DNA of 64,000 nt, taken from contig JAUTDP010000001.1 in assembly GCA_033439795.1 (NCBI GenBank), forward strand, positions 5,270,001 through 5,334,000. The letters run 5' to 3'. Below, one piece after another: positions 10,251-23,240 of this stretch. The notes below the pieces were generated by a model. The model saw only the letters and a program-made list of their open reading frames with translations. It was not told the origin of the DNA and did not search any database. Made by a program: the position numbers and the translations under genes. How positions within the stretch are numbered: the stretch's first letter is position 1; each line of letters begins with the position of its first letter. This stretch comes from Sordaria brevicollis. Lineage: Eukaryota > Ascomycota > Sordariomycetes > Sordariales > Sordariaceae.

Positions 10251-13200
10251 GTTGGACGTTGTTTCGATCCCAACACGGATCGATATGGACTATGTCGAGA
10301 TGGAGTGAGGCTCGATGAGTTGTTGTTGCTGAAACCGTACACGAACCCAGTCTTCGGTGCCGTGTAAGTGATGTCGATGAGATGACTTGAGGTTGCAGAG
10401 AAGATGAGTGTTCGAAGAGAGGGATCTGCAGGGTAAATAAACGACCCAGGACCAAGGGCGAGGAACCGTCAAACATGTCAACCAAGTGTGGCATTCATGT
10501 CGGTCCCATGCACTCCAAGCTGCAGTTATCAGTGTTGGTACCCCTTGATCCCCTGTTGATGGTGTCGAGGTAGGGCTCCATTCCGTTCTGGGAAATCCTC
10601 CCATCGCCGCCAAGACCTCAGCTTTGATGGATGGGTGGGCCACAGAGATAAGAAACCCGGACACCATGAGAAGACGGTGGGGGTTCAACCCGTGGGATTC
10701 CGATCTATTTTGGCCATTGTAAGCGGTTGGAATGTCTTTATGCCTTGTTCTTAAGTCTGGGCGTGTTGCCCGACGAGTGTCAACGACAGAGAATGAGCCT
10801 TCAGTGGAGAAATTGTAAATAGTCCATGATACACAGAAGTCGCTGACGAGTGCTTTCCAAACCGTGATTAGCATCTAATCCATAAGAACATGGACTGGAA
10901 TAGCCGGCGGCCGATACACAGAAACGAGGACCGGATCTTACCTTCCCCAAGGGCCAATGATGGCCTGTCGGGCAAAAGAGAAAGTTCGGAGCAATGTAAC
11001 CGACTTCTCTTCAGGGTATCAAAGTGGTTACACCGTTCCAATTTGATGAGGTGAGAGCAAACTTGTGCCATGTCTTGTCGTACCAGGCGAAGCATTCAAA
11101 AGCTTCAAAACACACAAACCTTCAGATATCCTTTTTCGTCTCCCTTGGTTTGATGGATCTGGCCTAGTGATGCAGGCAACCTTTTGGGTTACATGATCAT
11201 CCTGCAGTTTAGGTAGAAGGCCTTTGCATCGTGGAGAAACATGGAGTAGTCGTCGTTGACATTCCTCTATATTGTGGCTCAATTAAGAAACACAGTAATC
11301 CGGGGTACGTTTGCTGACGACCACGCTCTTTAGTCCTTTCATTGACGGGTAACACCACATGGAAAATGTGCCTCAGCGGCGGCGTGAGAATCGGCTGCCG
11401 TCAGCAAATTTCTTGCATTTCACGACATCGGTTCGGTGATGACAAGTGCCGTCTGGTGGTGTTGATAGTATCTTCAACGTCTTTTCATCCGATGAGTCTC
11501 TTCAGACCCAAGGATCCCAAGACGACGGACGGCATATCGAACGGCAGACTCCCGCCCGTAGGATCCCGATGCCATGGACACTTGGCAACTGGTCGGCGCC
11601 CGATGGGATTGAATGCGTGTCGGTCGGTTGGGTGTGGTGGACTGATTCGGAACGAGCAACAAACGACGGATGCTGATAAAGACGATGGAAACAGGTGAAA
11701 GCGAACCAGTGTCGTCCAGTCCAGTCCGACGGGAATTACGAGAATGCATCGCTCCCTAGTCCTTATCAGTTTGGTCACTGTCCCGTTATCAGAGAACTCC
11801 ACTTCAGCCTAGGGGAGGGTCAGGGTTGGAGCAGGGCACTTTAAGCGCGGCCTGGGGCTGGGGGGATCCACCTGATGTTTGTCTGCCCCGTGGCGCCCCA
11901 CCAGTTGCAACTCAAGAGACATGTGCATCTTTTCTCAATCCTTCGGGTTCCAATATTGATGCTGAAAACAGAGTGCCTTCGCTTAAACAAAGCCACAAGT
12001 GGTCGGATCCAGCATTCGTGACTTTTGCAATGAGACAGCCACTTCCATAAGTATCCTTCGGATAAGAGTGAGGCGTTCCTGCCATTGGCGCTTCCCGTCT
12101 GCTCTCTTATCTCTCGGCAGAGTGGGTCCCGTCTTGGCTACATTGGCCTTTTAATTTGGGATCGAGGATTGGAAATGGAAATGATCAAACATAGACGAGA
12201 GAAAGAGAAGCTATTCAGAGAGGTCCAGATGATGGAGGGATAATTATAAAGACCTCGAGGCCACAAGACCTCGGAATCCCAAGCTCACTCTTGACGGCGC
12301 ACGACGTCCTCAGCCTCACATTTTTGGAACACCGATACACAGCAGACATGGATGTCTCTCGCACTTGCCGCAACATTTGGTCACGGCAGCTGCCCGTTTT
12401 GACTTGCTTCGAATTCTAAACAAGGCTCGAAAACGAGCAGGCAGTAACTGGAAAGGCCCAAGTATGAAACGTCCAGAGGGAGAGACGCCGATATTCGGAA
12501 CAGGCAAACCTTCACCCTTCAATCACTCATTGATGACTTCAGTTCAGTTCTTTGTCCTTTCCATATCTCTTATCAGTCAAACCTGCCCGTCACCGGAATG
12601 CCATCTCGTTTTGGAAATCTTCCCTAGCCGGAAGAGGCGTCCTTACAGCGATAAAAGATAAGGAAAATGAACGAATGATCGTGAACCGTACCGCTGTTGT
12701 CATCACGCCGCACCCGAAGCGGGACTGAACTGTACCTGATTGCCCACGCTCCACTTTGGCGACCCAACGCTAACAATTTCCCCACGGTATCCGCTGCACC
12801 CACTGCTGTCCCCGCTGTCTTGGCAACGCTTATTTTGTGGATTTTGATTTTCCGATGACGGATCAAAGTTCTCAGCATGTGCATTTTCTTGCTGTCCACA
12901 CCATCGTCATCATCACCATCATGGGAACCGACCAGATGTGAAATTACATCGCCAGAATTTCAATTGCATCTTGGGATTGTTGAGTCAACCACCAGCACAA
13001 ACGCAACGCCTACGCGACATCGTGTCTCCCGTCATGCGGGCCTTCACGGCGTTGCGTTTTTGCCGCTTGCCCCTGAGCTTGCCGTCGACATGATTCGCAT
13101 CGTGAGAAAGCCCAAAATTGTTGAAAGGAGCCAATCATTATCACTAACCTCACATGTAACTGGCGTCTTGCTGGCCTCTGTTCTTGTCGCTTGCCAGATG

Positions 13201-13536
13201 GTACATAGCCATGATGAGCATGGCCTTTGAAGAGCTGTGTCCAGCAGGATCACCAAGTGTCACTTGTTTGTGCCAATTTATCAAATATTCACCCTTTTCC
13301 TTAAATATGACTTCGGCATGGCAAGGTGGCAAAAGAGTCAACAAAGTGACATACGGCGAACTCCATTTCAAAGCGAAAGTAAAGCACAATTTTCATTACT
13401 GAACTCATAAAAGCATTAGGTCTATCTCATTCATCAGAAGTCATCAAATCTTCCTCGTCATCTGTTTCAGGCTGCCAAATATCGGCTGATATCCAAAAAC
13501 ACGCCTCAAACTCTCTTACTCCTCCACCCCTCAGAA
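10251..13536. other. Long intergenic region between ammonium transporter and lao
   Basis: These 3.3 kb hold no gene I can support. The longest open frame (minus strand, about 10290-10874) reads as low-information sequence without a domain and overlaps the likely transporter leader. The region should contain the transporter promoter (left end) and the lao 3' UTR (right end). Composition is normal, with no sign of RIP. Confidence 0.45.
10526..12662. promoter_or_regulatory. Scattered GATA-type sites upstream of the ammonium transporter
   Basis: By eye, HGATAR-type sites on either strand occur at about 10526 (TTATCA), 10646 (AGATAAG), 11674 (TGATAA), 11762 (CTTATCA), 11786 (TTATCA), 12107 (CTTATCT), 12569 (CTTATCA) and 12657 (AGATAAG). 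The pair at 11762 and 11786 lies about 24 bases apart. In Neurospora the GATA factor NIT2 activates nitrogen-scavenging genes and favours closely spaced GATA pairs. Placement upstream of an ammonium transporter fits, but this motif occurs often by chance and most sites are far from the start codon. Confidence 0.35.
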
Positions 13537-15618
13537 TTACACATCAATCCACCTAGCCATCCACTTATCAACCGTCTGCTTCGCCTCATCCACCAACCCC
13601 AACTCCAACAACAACTGCACACTCCCTCTAATGCCGCTCTCCAGCGCCGACGCGATCCACGCGTGCGTATAGCTAGTATGCTCGCCCACAAACACCAAAT
13701 TGTTCCTCGTCTGGAAATACTCCGGCAAATACAACTCATGCTGACCCACCGTCGGGCTCGCCCACGCCGCGCTCTCCAGCGGGTCAAGAGCCCAGCACCT
13801 CCTGTTGAAGTTACCCGTATACTGCTCCTTAATCAACTCCTCACCATGAATCTCCGCCATCGCGTCCAGCACGTACTGCACGTGCTCCTCCTCAGGGGTG
13901 GAAAGCCACCTGTCGCCCCAATCACCCGAGATGTAGGAGCCGATGATGGACGCCGGGCCGGTGCCGTTGATGGCGTACGAAGGGTAGCAGATGGATCCGA
14001 TGCCGGGAATGTCAGAGGAGGTGGAGCAGGATCCGTAGATGGGCTGCGGGAGGTGTTCCCAGAAGCGGGTCTTGAATTCGAGCGCGACCTTGCAGGCGGA
14101 GGTGTACTCGAGGTTTTTGATGGCGTGGGATAAAGTGGGCGCTACGAGGTCCAAGGAGGGGGAGAAGCGCCACTTCTTGACGATGGAGAAGGGGGCGGAG
14201 ATGACGGCGTAGTCATGCTCGGAAGACTCAAATGCGTCTTTGTAGCTGTTGCGGCTTTGGAGAGTAACCTTTTGGGTCTCGGCGTCGAATGACACCCGCT
14301 CGACGCGGCGGTTGAGGGTGGTGGCGTTGTCAACCAGGGGGTGGAAGGCCAAGGGAAGACGGTTGAGGCCGCCGTCGATGGTCTTCCATGTGGAAGCGGA
14401 AAAGTACATGCCTTCGTAAAGGGAGTCCCAGAAGGAGTGGGCGCTGGCGCCGAGGAAGGCGGTGTCGTTGAGAGAGCCGCGGAGGTAGTTGACCATGAAC
14501 CCGAACTCGCTCCATTGGTCGCCGGGCAGACCCGAAAGACCGCCGGCTACCCAGTCGCCATGGGCCTTGAACATGTTCTGGGCCATCTCGGCGAAGAAGT
14601 CCGCCCCAGGCACGAAGGCGTCGACTTTTTGAGAAAGGGACTTGGTGGAGTTGTTTGAAACGCGGGTGAGCGTGAGCGAGGAGTTGGCGGAAATCTCGGC
14701 GCGGGTGGGCGGGAGACCGGTATCGGGGTTCTTGATGCCGTCGTAGTAGTACAGCCCATTGGGGTTGGACTGGTACCAGGGGATAAAGTCAACAGACAAG
14801 TTCTTGGAGTGTCCGTTCAGGCTGTTCATCTCCTCGGCCAGCTGGAAGACGAGCTGGTGGTCGCTGACGTTGTACGTCTGGTTATTGAGCGTGATGGTGT
14901 TGGGGAACCGCATGGGGCCCATCTCCTGGTAGCTGTAGTCGAAGGGACCGCCAGACAGATACTCGGTGTGCACGCGGCCGCCGAGACGGTTGCCGCCCTC
15001 GATGATGCTGACGTTCTTCATGCCCGCTTGCGTCAGGCAGAGGTAGGTCATCAGACCCGACATGCCGGCGCCGACGATGGCAATGTTCTTGCTCTTGGCC
15101 TTCTCGACGTTCACAGCAGAGATCTCCTTGTCTTCGAGCAGCTTGACGCCGTCGAACCAGGCGCCCCATGGGTTGATGCCGTTGTCGGCAGTCATGGCGA
15201 TGGCGGGGGAGTCAGAGGACTTGGTGGCGCGGGCCTTGAGGTCACGGCGCATCTTGATGGACTTGAAGTCAAAGGACTGAGGCCTGCTGCGACCGAGAAG
15301 GCGACCGCTGGCACGGCTCCAAGCCGAGATACAGCCACCGGACTGAACATTCTCGGGAATCACCCAGACGAGACGGTCGTGGTGTTCATCGGTAGGTTGG
15401 CTGATGGAGTGATGGGCCTCTTCCTCGCGCTTGGAGTGGCATGAGCCGTAGGTGTAGCTGATGGCGCCATCGAGCGGGCCTGAACGCTCAACGTGGATGT
15501 TGGAAAGGCGGGAGTTGAGTGATGACCGAGTCTCGAGCTTAAGGGGGAGGGATGGGGTGACTGCAGACTGGGCTGGAAGAGCCAGCAGTGCCGCACCCGC
15601 GGCAGCAGACCACTTCAT
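13537..15618 (-). CDS. lao: L-amino-acid oxidase precursor (secreted FAD enzyme)
   Basis: A single 693-codon exon. The enzyme oxidatively deaminates L-amino acids to 2-oxo acids, ammonium and hydrogen peroxide, allowing use of amino acids as nitrogen source. The N-terminus MKWSAAAGAALLALPAQSA is a signal peptide. A propeptide of roughly 110 residues follows before the mature chain; the Neurospora enzyme is known to be made as a larger precursor. The FAD-binding dinucleotide fold starts near residue 182 (IAIVGAGMSGLMTYLCL), with the GG motif GGNRLGGRVHTEY and the substrate-side block YQEMGPMRFP. The C-terminal FAD contact is VFVGEHTSYTHAWIASALESG, typical of the amine oxidase superfamily. Many NxS/T sites fit secretion. 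I recognise it as the Neurospora lao protein or a close orthologue. A TTATCT (GATA-type) site lies about 120 bases upstream. Confidence 0.95.
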   Translation of the reverse strand: MKWSAAAGAALLALPAQSAVTPSLPLKLETRSSLNSRLSNIHVERSGPLDGAISYTYGSCHSKREEEAHHSISQPTDEHHDRLVWVIPENVQSGGCISAWSRASGRLLGRSRPQSFDFKSIKMRRDLKARATKSSDSPAIAMTADNGINPWGAWFDGVKLLEDKEISAVNVEKAKSKNIAIVGAGMSGLMTYLCLTQAGMKNVSIIEGGNRLGGRVHTEYLSGGPFDYSYQEMGPMRFPNTITLNNQTYNVSDHQLVFQLAEEMNSLNGHSKNLSVDFIPWYQSNPNGLYYYDGIKNPDTGLPPTRAEISANSSLTLTRVSNNSTKSLSQKVDAFVPGADFFAEMAQNMFKAHGDWVAGGLSGLPGDQWSEFGFMVNYLRGSLNDTAFLGASAHSFWDSLYEGMYFSASTWKTIDGGLNRLPLAFHPLVDNATTLNRRVERVSFDAETQKVTLQSRNSYKDAFESSEHDYAVISAPFSIVKKWRFSPSLDLVAPTLSHAIKNLEYTSACKVALEFKTRFWEHLPQPIYGSCSTSSDIPGIGSICYPSYAINGTGPASIIGSYISGDWGDRWLSTPEEEHVQYVLDAMAEIHGEELIKEQYTGNFNRRCWALDPLESAAWASPTVGQHELYLPEYFQTRNNLVFVGEHTSYTHAWIASALESGIRGSVQLLLELGLVDEAKQTVDKWMARWIDV

Positions 15619-16384
15619 GGTGTATGTGTAAGTGAGAAGAGGGAAGAAAGAGCGTCTCTTGTAGTCCTGAGAGGATCAAGAGATTTTAAAGGGAGGAGGG
15701 ATGATGAATTCTGAAGGGTCAGTGACTGAACCAGAGGTTATCTTCATGAGAGTAAGAGGGGAAGTCAACTCTTATAAGAGGTCAACTTCCAGCCACCAAG
15801 GAGTATACACCGACGAGACCCGGCAATATCCAGGCTCATGGGCCCTGGTCTCCGGTTTCTGATGAGGTCCATATCGAGGCAGGCTCGGTTGTACGTAACT
15901 GATTCACTTCAGTCAGTCAGTTGAACAGTCAAAAGTCAGATTCCTGCTCTCCGCATAACCTAGTAGAGGCGGCTCAACGAGAAAGTGGGGAGGTAGACCA
16001 GGCACAGTATCGGCGTTACCACCTTCAGGTCAACGTTTCATTCGAAGAACCCTGGTGGTCTAGGTAGATTCTGTGGAAGAACTGATAACCGGGGCCATGG
16101 CCGAGTTCCGAGTAGACCAGTGCCTTCTATCGAGCCTATCGTGAACCCGGGGGTTCGGATTTGAAGAGTGGAGGTTGGAGGTTGGCTCGGTCGGATATCG
16201 ATACATGCCTACCCACGCACAACCTGATATGGTTAAGGCTGAAATATTGGGATGGGATTGGTTAGGACGAGCTGATGAATGGACCCTTGCCGCACGTGGA
16301 GGAGAACCCCTACACATATTGTTTCCACATTCGGTAGGTGGAATGAATGAATGAATTCGTATTTTTCGACTACGTTCTATCACT
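15619..16384. other. lao promoter region up to the RIP boundary
   Basis: Non-coding sequence of normal composition. GATA-type sites are visible near 15738 (TTATCT) and 16083 (TGATAA), consistent with nitrogen regulation of lao. The change to AT-rich, CA/TG-free sequence occurs at about 16385-16440 and is abrupt. Confidence 0.45.
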
Positions 16385-16774
16385 ACTAGATAATAAATTG
16401 TACCCGCGACGACGGTTGAATATAGGTATAAAGGTCGGGAAAAAGCCTTATTAATCCGCTAAGTCGGGCCTTACTATAATTATACGCTAAAAAACCCTAT
16501 AATTTCCGCATTTCCTTCCGAAATTCCTTATCCTAAACCCTTTACCCTAAGTATTATTAATACTACTTCGAATAATAGCGGTTCGTCGTTTAAATTGGGC
16601 GTCTTTATTTTCGCTATTCTTACCCCTTAATAGCCTCTTCCCCTAAATACCTAAATATATATATATCCCTATTCTTTTAAAGATTTTTTGCGTACGAGGA
16701 ACGTAGCGTAATTCGTACTAAAGGCAATTAGTAAATTTTATACCGTATTTAAATTACGGTACGTAATTAATAAA
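16385..16774. other. RIP-mutated flank left of the nested Ty3 elements
   Basis: AT-rich sequence with almost no CA or TG lies between the lao promoter and the left LTR of the outer Ty3 element. The outer element has a target duplication (ATAAA at 16770-16774 and 31870-31874). This piece and the sequence from 31875 onward were therefore adjacent before insertion, so it probably belongs to the same relic as the LINE-type sequence on the right. I recognise no coding content in it. Confidence 0.5.
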
Positions 16775-16978
16775 TATTACGGCACCAGATTGTCGGCAAC
16801 GCTCCCTAGGCGTCTTGATACCGAACCACTAGCGGAGCACAATCGTACCCACAATTATATCTCCACTTCACTTATATATATAGTCCGGGAATAGAATTTT
16901 CGCTACTCTCTTTCGATCTTCTCCTCTTTATATAATAATACGTCTTTTCTAAGCCTTTATTAAATTAATATTGTAATA
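16775..16978 (+). repeat. Left (5') LTR of outer Ty3 element
   Basis: 204 bp, starting TATTACGGCACC (TG expected before RIP) and ending GTAATA. It pairs with 31666-31869. Its first 90 bases keep CA and TG (GGCACCAGATTGTCGGCAAC); its right part is heavily mutated. Confidence 0.9.
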
Positions 16979-19775
16979 ATTTATTATACTTTTTTATAAT
17001 TAATAATTTAACGTTTATTAAACGTTTTACTTTGATTAATTTATAAAACCGGTACCGATTTTTTTTAATTAAACTTTATCGAACCCTTTTCTACGAAATC
17101 CCTTATCCTTTTTAATAATTACTATTTCGACCGAATATTATTAACCTTTCGCTAATTTTATAATTAAATATTATTAATTTCTTTCTACTTTTACGCCCGC
17201 TTAAATCTAAATTTAATCCTAATTATAAATTTAAATAGCCCTAAAATATTTAGTACGGATACCCTAAGCCCTAATTCCGACGGCGAATAATAAACCTTTA
17301 CTATTAATTTTTTTCTTTCCTATAATTAGCTTTATATTAATATTATTATTTATAATTTATAAGATAACCTTTTTCGCTTCGTAAATATTATAAAAGCGGA
17401 TCCCGAATTCCTTTTTTAATTTTATATTTATTTCGATATTATTAAAGCCTAATTTAATTATATTTAGGATTGTATTTATAACGTTTAAACCTAAATTATA
17501 ATAAATTTTAATATAATTTCCTATTTTAAAATTTAATTTTGCGGCCGTATTATTAAATTCGTTTAAAAAATTACCGAAATATAAAAGTAAATTAATTAAA
17601 CCTTCCTTTACGTTTCCAAATTCGAAACCGCCGTCCATTTTTAAATTATTTAAACCAATATAGCCGATTAACGAATTAACGTTATTTAATTTAAAATTAA
17701 TTAACGTATTATTAAAATTATATTTTAAATTCGTTAATATATTACTAATTAAATTAATTTTTAACCCTTATTTATCGCTTTTTTTTTTTATTCCCCTTTT
17801 TATTTAGCTATACCTACGGCGCTAAACCCTTTATTTTTATTAGCGCCGAACGTTCCTTCGTAAAATAATAAAAAGAATATATTAATTAAAAATCTTTTAT
17901 TAATATTAAATTTATTATTAATTACGCCGTTTATTTAATATTTACCGATTAAATTTTTTATATTTCCTAACGCCTTTTTAAAAACGTTTTTATATATATT
18001 CGTTTTAAAATTAATATAATTATAATTTCCTTTTAGAATTTTATTATTTAATTTACGGGCTTTATTAATTTTTAGGACCTTTTTAAACAATTCGACTTAT
18101 ATTATATTATTTTCGATATTTATATTAAAATAATTTAAAAAATAGATTGCTTATAATAAAGTACCCTCCCCTTCGCCGATTTTATTTTTACGTTTATTAA
18201 ATTCGCCGATTTTTATAAATTTAATATTCGCTATTATATTAATACTTTTAAATCGAAAATTAATAAACGCTTTTAAAATATTTTTATTAATATTACCGGT
18301 ATTAATTACTTAGCCCTTAATAATTTTAAAAATTAAATAAACTTCTTCCGCGAATTTATTATTAATTTATTAAATATTAATTATCGTATTAATATTTTAC
18401 CGTTTATCCCTATTTAACCTATTAACGACCTTATAATCCTTAATAAAATTTTTACCCTTATAAGGAAATTTAATAACCTTATTTCTATAAAGGAACGAGC
18501 CCGCTATAGGGTAGAGGGTTTATATATATATTATAGCGGGGCCGGTTATTACGTTATAATTTATATAATTAAAGCGAAATATAAAGTTTAAACCCCTATT
18601 CCTACTTAAAACGCCCCGGTTTTAACCCCGACGCCTAAAATAGGAAAAACCTAACCTCTAATAAAAATCGCTATTAAAAATATAATATAAAAGAATTAGA
18701 AAATTTATATCTATATTTTATAAGATTAAATATTAATTTTTTTTTTTAAATTCTATTCGTTCTAATAACGTCCTCAAAACGCTATATTCTATAATAATCG
18801 ATTCCGGGTATTCGCTAATAAACTTTATTAATTTTTCCTTTATATAATATTATATTTTCCCTTTAATACTTTTTTACCGCCCTTATACCTTCTATTTAAC
18901 CAACGGTCGCGAAAGTAATTTTATTTTTTATATTTATATTATATTTTATTTTATCAATTTTTTTACGGATTATTTTATTCTTTTCGTTTAATTTTTTAAT
19001 AACCCTAATATTATTTTTAACCTCCTTTAATTAAAAAAGTATAACTTTATTATAAATTAATTATAAAGTATTATAAATCTCCCTAATTTTATTATTAAAA
19101 AAACGCTTTTATTTCCCTCGCTTTCTATTAAAAACGTATTAAACCTTCCCTTATTAATTATAACCCTTCGAATATTATTAAAAATTGAACCCGTACCCTA
19201 AAACCTAATCCGGCCTTCCGTTAAATAATAAAAATTTTACTACTATTCTACTTCCCCCTATTATATTTTAAAGGCCTATTTTCGCCCGAATAGCCGTAAT
19301 TAATTATAGGATATAATTATCCACCTATTATTTACCCCCAATTTTATTTTAACGTACAAAAAATTTAATATAAAGGTTTTTAAATATATTCCCGATTAAT
19401 TTTATTATTTTATTAAAATTATAATACTTTTCCCCAATATTAATAATAATTTACCGATAATTATAATCCTATTTTCCAACCCCGATTTTAAAGATTTTAA
19501 TTAAACCTTTAATAATTTTAACGATATTATATTTTACGTAATATTCGCCGGCTAACCTATATTTATCCCTTTTTACCGGTTTTTAATTAATTATTAGGAT
19601 TAAATAATAAAATAATTATAATTCCAAACCGTTTTAGCGGAAAATATTTAAAAATATATTAATAAAAAGCCGGCGCTTATTTATATAAAGATTATTAAAA
19701 TTTTACCGGAATATTTTTACCGCTTTTAAAAAACCTTCGACCCCGAAATTATAAAAATAATACTACTTTATTACC

Positions 19776-20082
19776 TATCACAGGGACAGTTAATGCAATG
19801 GTAGGTGGTAGATGTAAATATGTGTAATTGTATAGAGGAAGAAAGAGGAAAAGGAAAAAAGTATACGTAGGAGGCCCGCCCTTTATAGGGCGCGATAGGA
19901 ACGCGCTAATTACGCGCGGTTAGGTGACCCTAACCGTATAAGCGGTAAGTAGTAACGTAATATCCCGTACGGGCGGGACTATCCCGAATATAATAATATA
20001 TTTTAGGAAGCGACTACTATACGAGTACAAATACGTAATAGTAATATATTAATTACGTATAATTATAATTAGGTTTGTAATA
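19776..20082 (-). repeat. LTR of inner Ty3 element (3' LTR of the minus-strand element)
   Basis: 307 bp, starting TATCACAGGGACAG. The first 80 bases retain CA and TG; the right end (TTTGTAATA) is mutated. It shares GTACGTAGGAGGCCCGCCC-like blocks with its partner at 26726-27032. Confidence 0.9.
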
Positions 20083-22599
20083 TTACCTCCCTTTAAAAGA
20101 AGTTATATAATTAATTATTATTATATAAAATAATCGAAATCCTTATTAAAAAAGTTTTTATAACCGTTATTTTTAAACGTAATAACTTCTTCCTCTTATT
20201 ATATTCCTTTTATTATATCCCCATTTCCGTTTTTAAAGCCTCCTCCGGCGCTGTAATTATATCCTCTTATATTCTTCCTATTTCCTAAGCTTCCTATACT
20301 TTTCGCTTTTTCCGCTTCTTTTCTTTTTCGAATTATTATAATAATATTAGGGTATTTGGGTTTTCTTTATAGAATTAGCGTATATATTCTAAATATATAG
20401 AAACGTTATTCTTTAATTATTAATCGGGGGTATAAAGGGGTGCTTATATAACGTAATATTCCTAAAAATAACCCTCTTTCTTATAACCGTTAATTTTAAT
20501 AAATTCCTATTTAATTTACTTTTTACCGTCGTTAATACGCTTCAAAATCCGATTATAATTCGCTTATATATCCTTATTTAATTATAATTATTTTAATAAC
20601 CTATTATTTAATTAACGTTTAACCTTATTAATATAAAAGGTAGGATTATATTTTATATTATTAAGGAATTCGAGTATAATAATATAAATACTAGTATTAA
20701 TAATTGTAAAAAGTTTTTCGAAAAGCGGTACCAATTTAATATAGGGGCGGCCGGAATCGAAATTAATAGTATTGAATAAAATTTAATCTTCCGGTCTATA
20801 TATTAGGGCGTCCGACCGTTAAGTATTAGTATTATTTTTATAACGTTATTAAATTTTTCGGGCGTTCGTTATAATATAATCGAATATTTTTTTAAAACGA
20901 TTAGCGACTTTATAGGCTTTAAAATACTCTTTCTATTATATTACCGAAATTTCGGGGGGATAAAGTACCGCCGGTTTAATATTTATACGGGGGTTAAATT
21001 TATAATTAATAAAGAAGAGGAAGATATTAATTATTTTAGAAACTTAATTATTATTAACGAATTCCGCGAGTAATAATTAATTAACCTAATTATTCTATAT
21101 TTAAATAATATATATCCTTAAATACCGTTCTATTTTTACGTTAATATATTCGGTTTAACCGTTCGTTATTAAATAAAAAATAGAAGATAATTTTAATATA
21201 ATCTTTAACCGTATTAATAAGGCGCGTTAAAATATTGAAATAAATTAAATACCGTAATTGGAAATAATAAAATCGGGGAAGCTATATAAATTATATACTT
21301 ATTTAATAAAACGTTCAATTAATTCTTCAATAATAAGAATTCCGTAGGGGATATAATAGCGTATTTTAATAAAACGGTTAATTATTATAATAACGTATTT
21401 AAATTTTTAGCCGCAGTATAAATATAAAGTAAAAGAGGTAATATAATTAATAGAAATCTCTTTCTAAATAGTAAAAAGGACGTTTAATAATTTTAATAAT
21501 TTATAGGGGGAGTAGCGTAACGGTTTAATTTTAACGTACTAGAAATATATTTTATAATAAATATAAACTAATTAGTATATTTTTAATTAAAAGTACGAAC
21601 GAGATAATAAGTAGAAAATTTTCTCGCGATTTAGGTAATTAATAAAGGGGGTATCGTAAATATAGCGGATTAATTAAAATTATAATTTTATATCCTTTAA
21701 ATTAATAATAATAATATTATAGTAATAGGCTTACCTTTATACCGTTTAGTATTCTATAAACGTAATTTTTATTATTTATTTTCGTATTTCTTTAAATTAG
21801 GTATAGCGTTCGGGGTTTTGAAGGTAGGTTAGAAGGTTTACGAAGAAAATAGATTTTTTATAAAATTCGGTAATAAAATTATTTATAGATTTTTTATTAA
21901 AGACTTCTAAATTATAAAAATAATACGTATTTATATTAATTTCGGAATCTACTTCCGCTTTTATATTATTTAATACCTAGGCCCTATTAATAAATATATT
22001 TTAATCGAAAAATATTTTATTACGGGTAAATAGGTATTTATTTCTTTTATAGGGAATATTTTTTAATTTACGGTTAAAGGCGTTAAATCGGATTTAGAGG
22101 GAACTTAGTCGATATTTAATTGTAAAATTAAATTGTAATAAAAATTAAAATTACTATATATTATAAGGAGAGAATTACTTATTAACGGTAAACGTTTTTA
22201 AAGTTTTATAATTTATTAATACTTCGAAAGGCTATTATACGCTTTCGAATTTTAGCCTCCATTCTTCTAATATTTTAATAATAGCGAATAACTCTTTATT
22301 ATAAATATTATAATTATTTTCGGCTATTATATATTATTAGTTAAAATAAATAATTGGGCGTAAAATACCTTCGTTATTATATTGCGAGAAAATACCGCCG
22401 TATATTTAATTAAAAGTATTAATTTCGACGATTATTTATTTAGATTAATTATAGATTCGTAGAATAGGACCCGTAATAAATACTTTTTTAAAAACGTTGA
22501 ACGATTTTTAATATTATTCAGTTTATATTTATATTATTTTATTTATATCCTTCTTCGTAAATTCGTATAATAGTCTTATAATAATAGAAAAATATTTAA

Positions 22600-23240
22600 T
22601 AAATTATTAATAAAAATTTATAAAATTTAAAAAACGTTAGAAGGAGCGTTTAGAATCCGGGGCCTCCTAAGCAATAACCGTAATAACCTTTTTAAAGTCT
22701 ATTTCGAAATTATTAGGAATAATAATTAAATTTAAATATTTCGTATAGGTAATATAAAATTCGTATTTATCGACGTCGAATTAGAGGTTTACTTTAATTA
22801 TATAGTTTAAAACTTTTATAACGTAATAAATGTAATCTTTTTTATTATTAGAATATATTAAAATATTATTTAAATAAGCGGTAATATAAATATTTAAAAT
22901 ATTATAAAGTATATTATTAATATAATTTTAGAACGTCCTTAATACGTTTTATAGATTGAATAGGTAGATTATTAATTTAAAAAGGCCGAAATAGATAATA
23001 AACGCTATAAATTATTTATATCCCTTTTTAACCCGAATACGATTAAACGTAATAATAACGTTAAATTTAATAAAGATTTTCATTTTATAAATAATATTAA
23101 GTATTTTTTTAATTAATAGTAATAAATAGCGGGATTTTATAATAATATTATTAATATTATAATAATTGACGTAAATACGGATTCCGCCGCTAGGTTTTTT
23201 AATAAAAAGGATAGGGGCCGTAATAACAAATTAGGAAGGT
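22600..23240 (-). pseudogene. Reverse transcriptase relic of inner Ty3 element
   Basis: Minus-strand frame with stops at former Gln/Trp codons. Recognisable order: PILFIKKPSGGIRIY, then a region beginning INNIIIKSRYLL, then FIAFIIYFGLF, then AYLNNILIYSNNKK at about 22840-22882. These match successive fingers, palm and YxDD blocks of Ty3 polymerases. Confidence 0.8.

Noticed and set aside
10290..10874. A 194-codon minus-strand frame upstream of the ammonium transporter
   Set aside because: No domain, no signal peptide, low-information composition, and it overlaps the expected transporter leader. Probably chance.
14809..15444. A 211-codon frame antisense to lao
   Set aside because: It is the shadow of the highly biased lao coding sequence.
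17357..17638. A 93-codon stop-free minus-strand frame inside the RIP-mutated outer Ty3 element
   Set aside because: Its strand is opposite to the element's pol. RIP converts few antisense codons here to stops, and the Asn/Ile/Leu-rich sequence is what AT-rich antisense gives. I see no domain.
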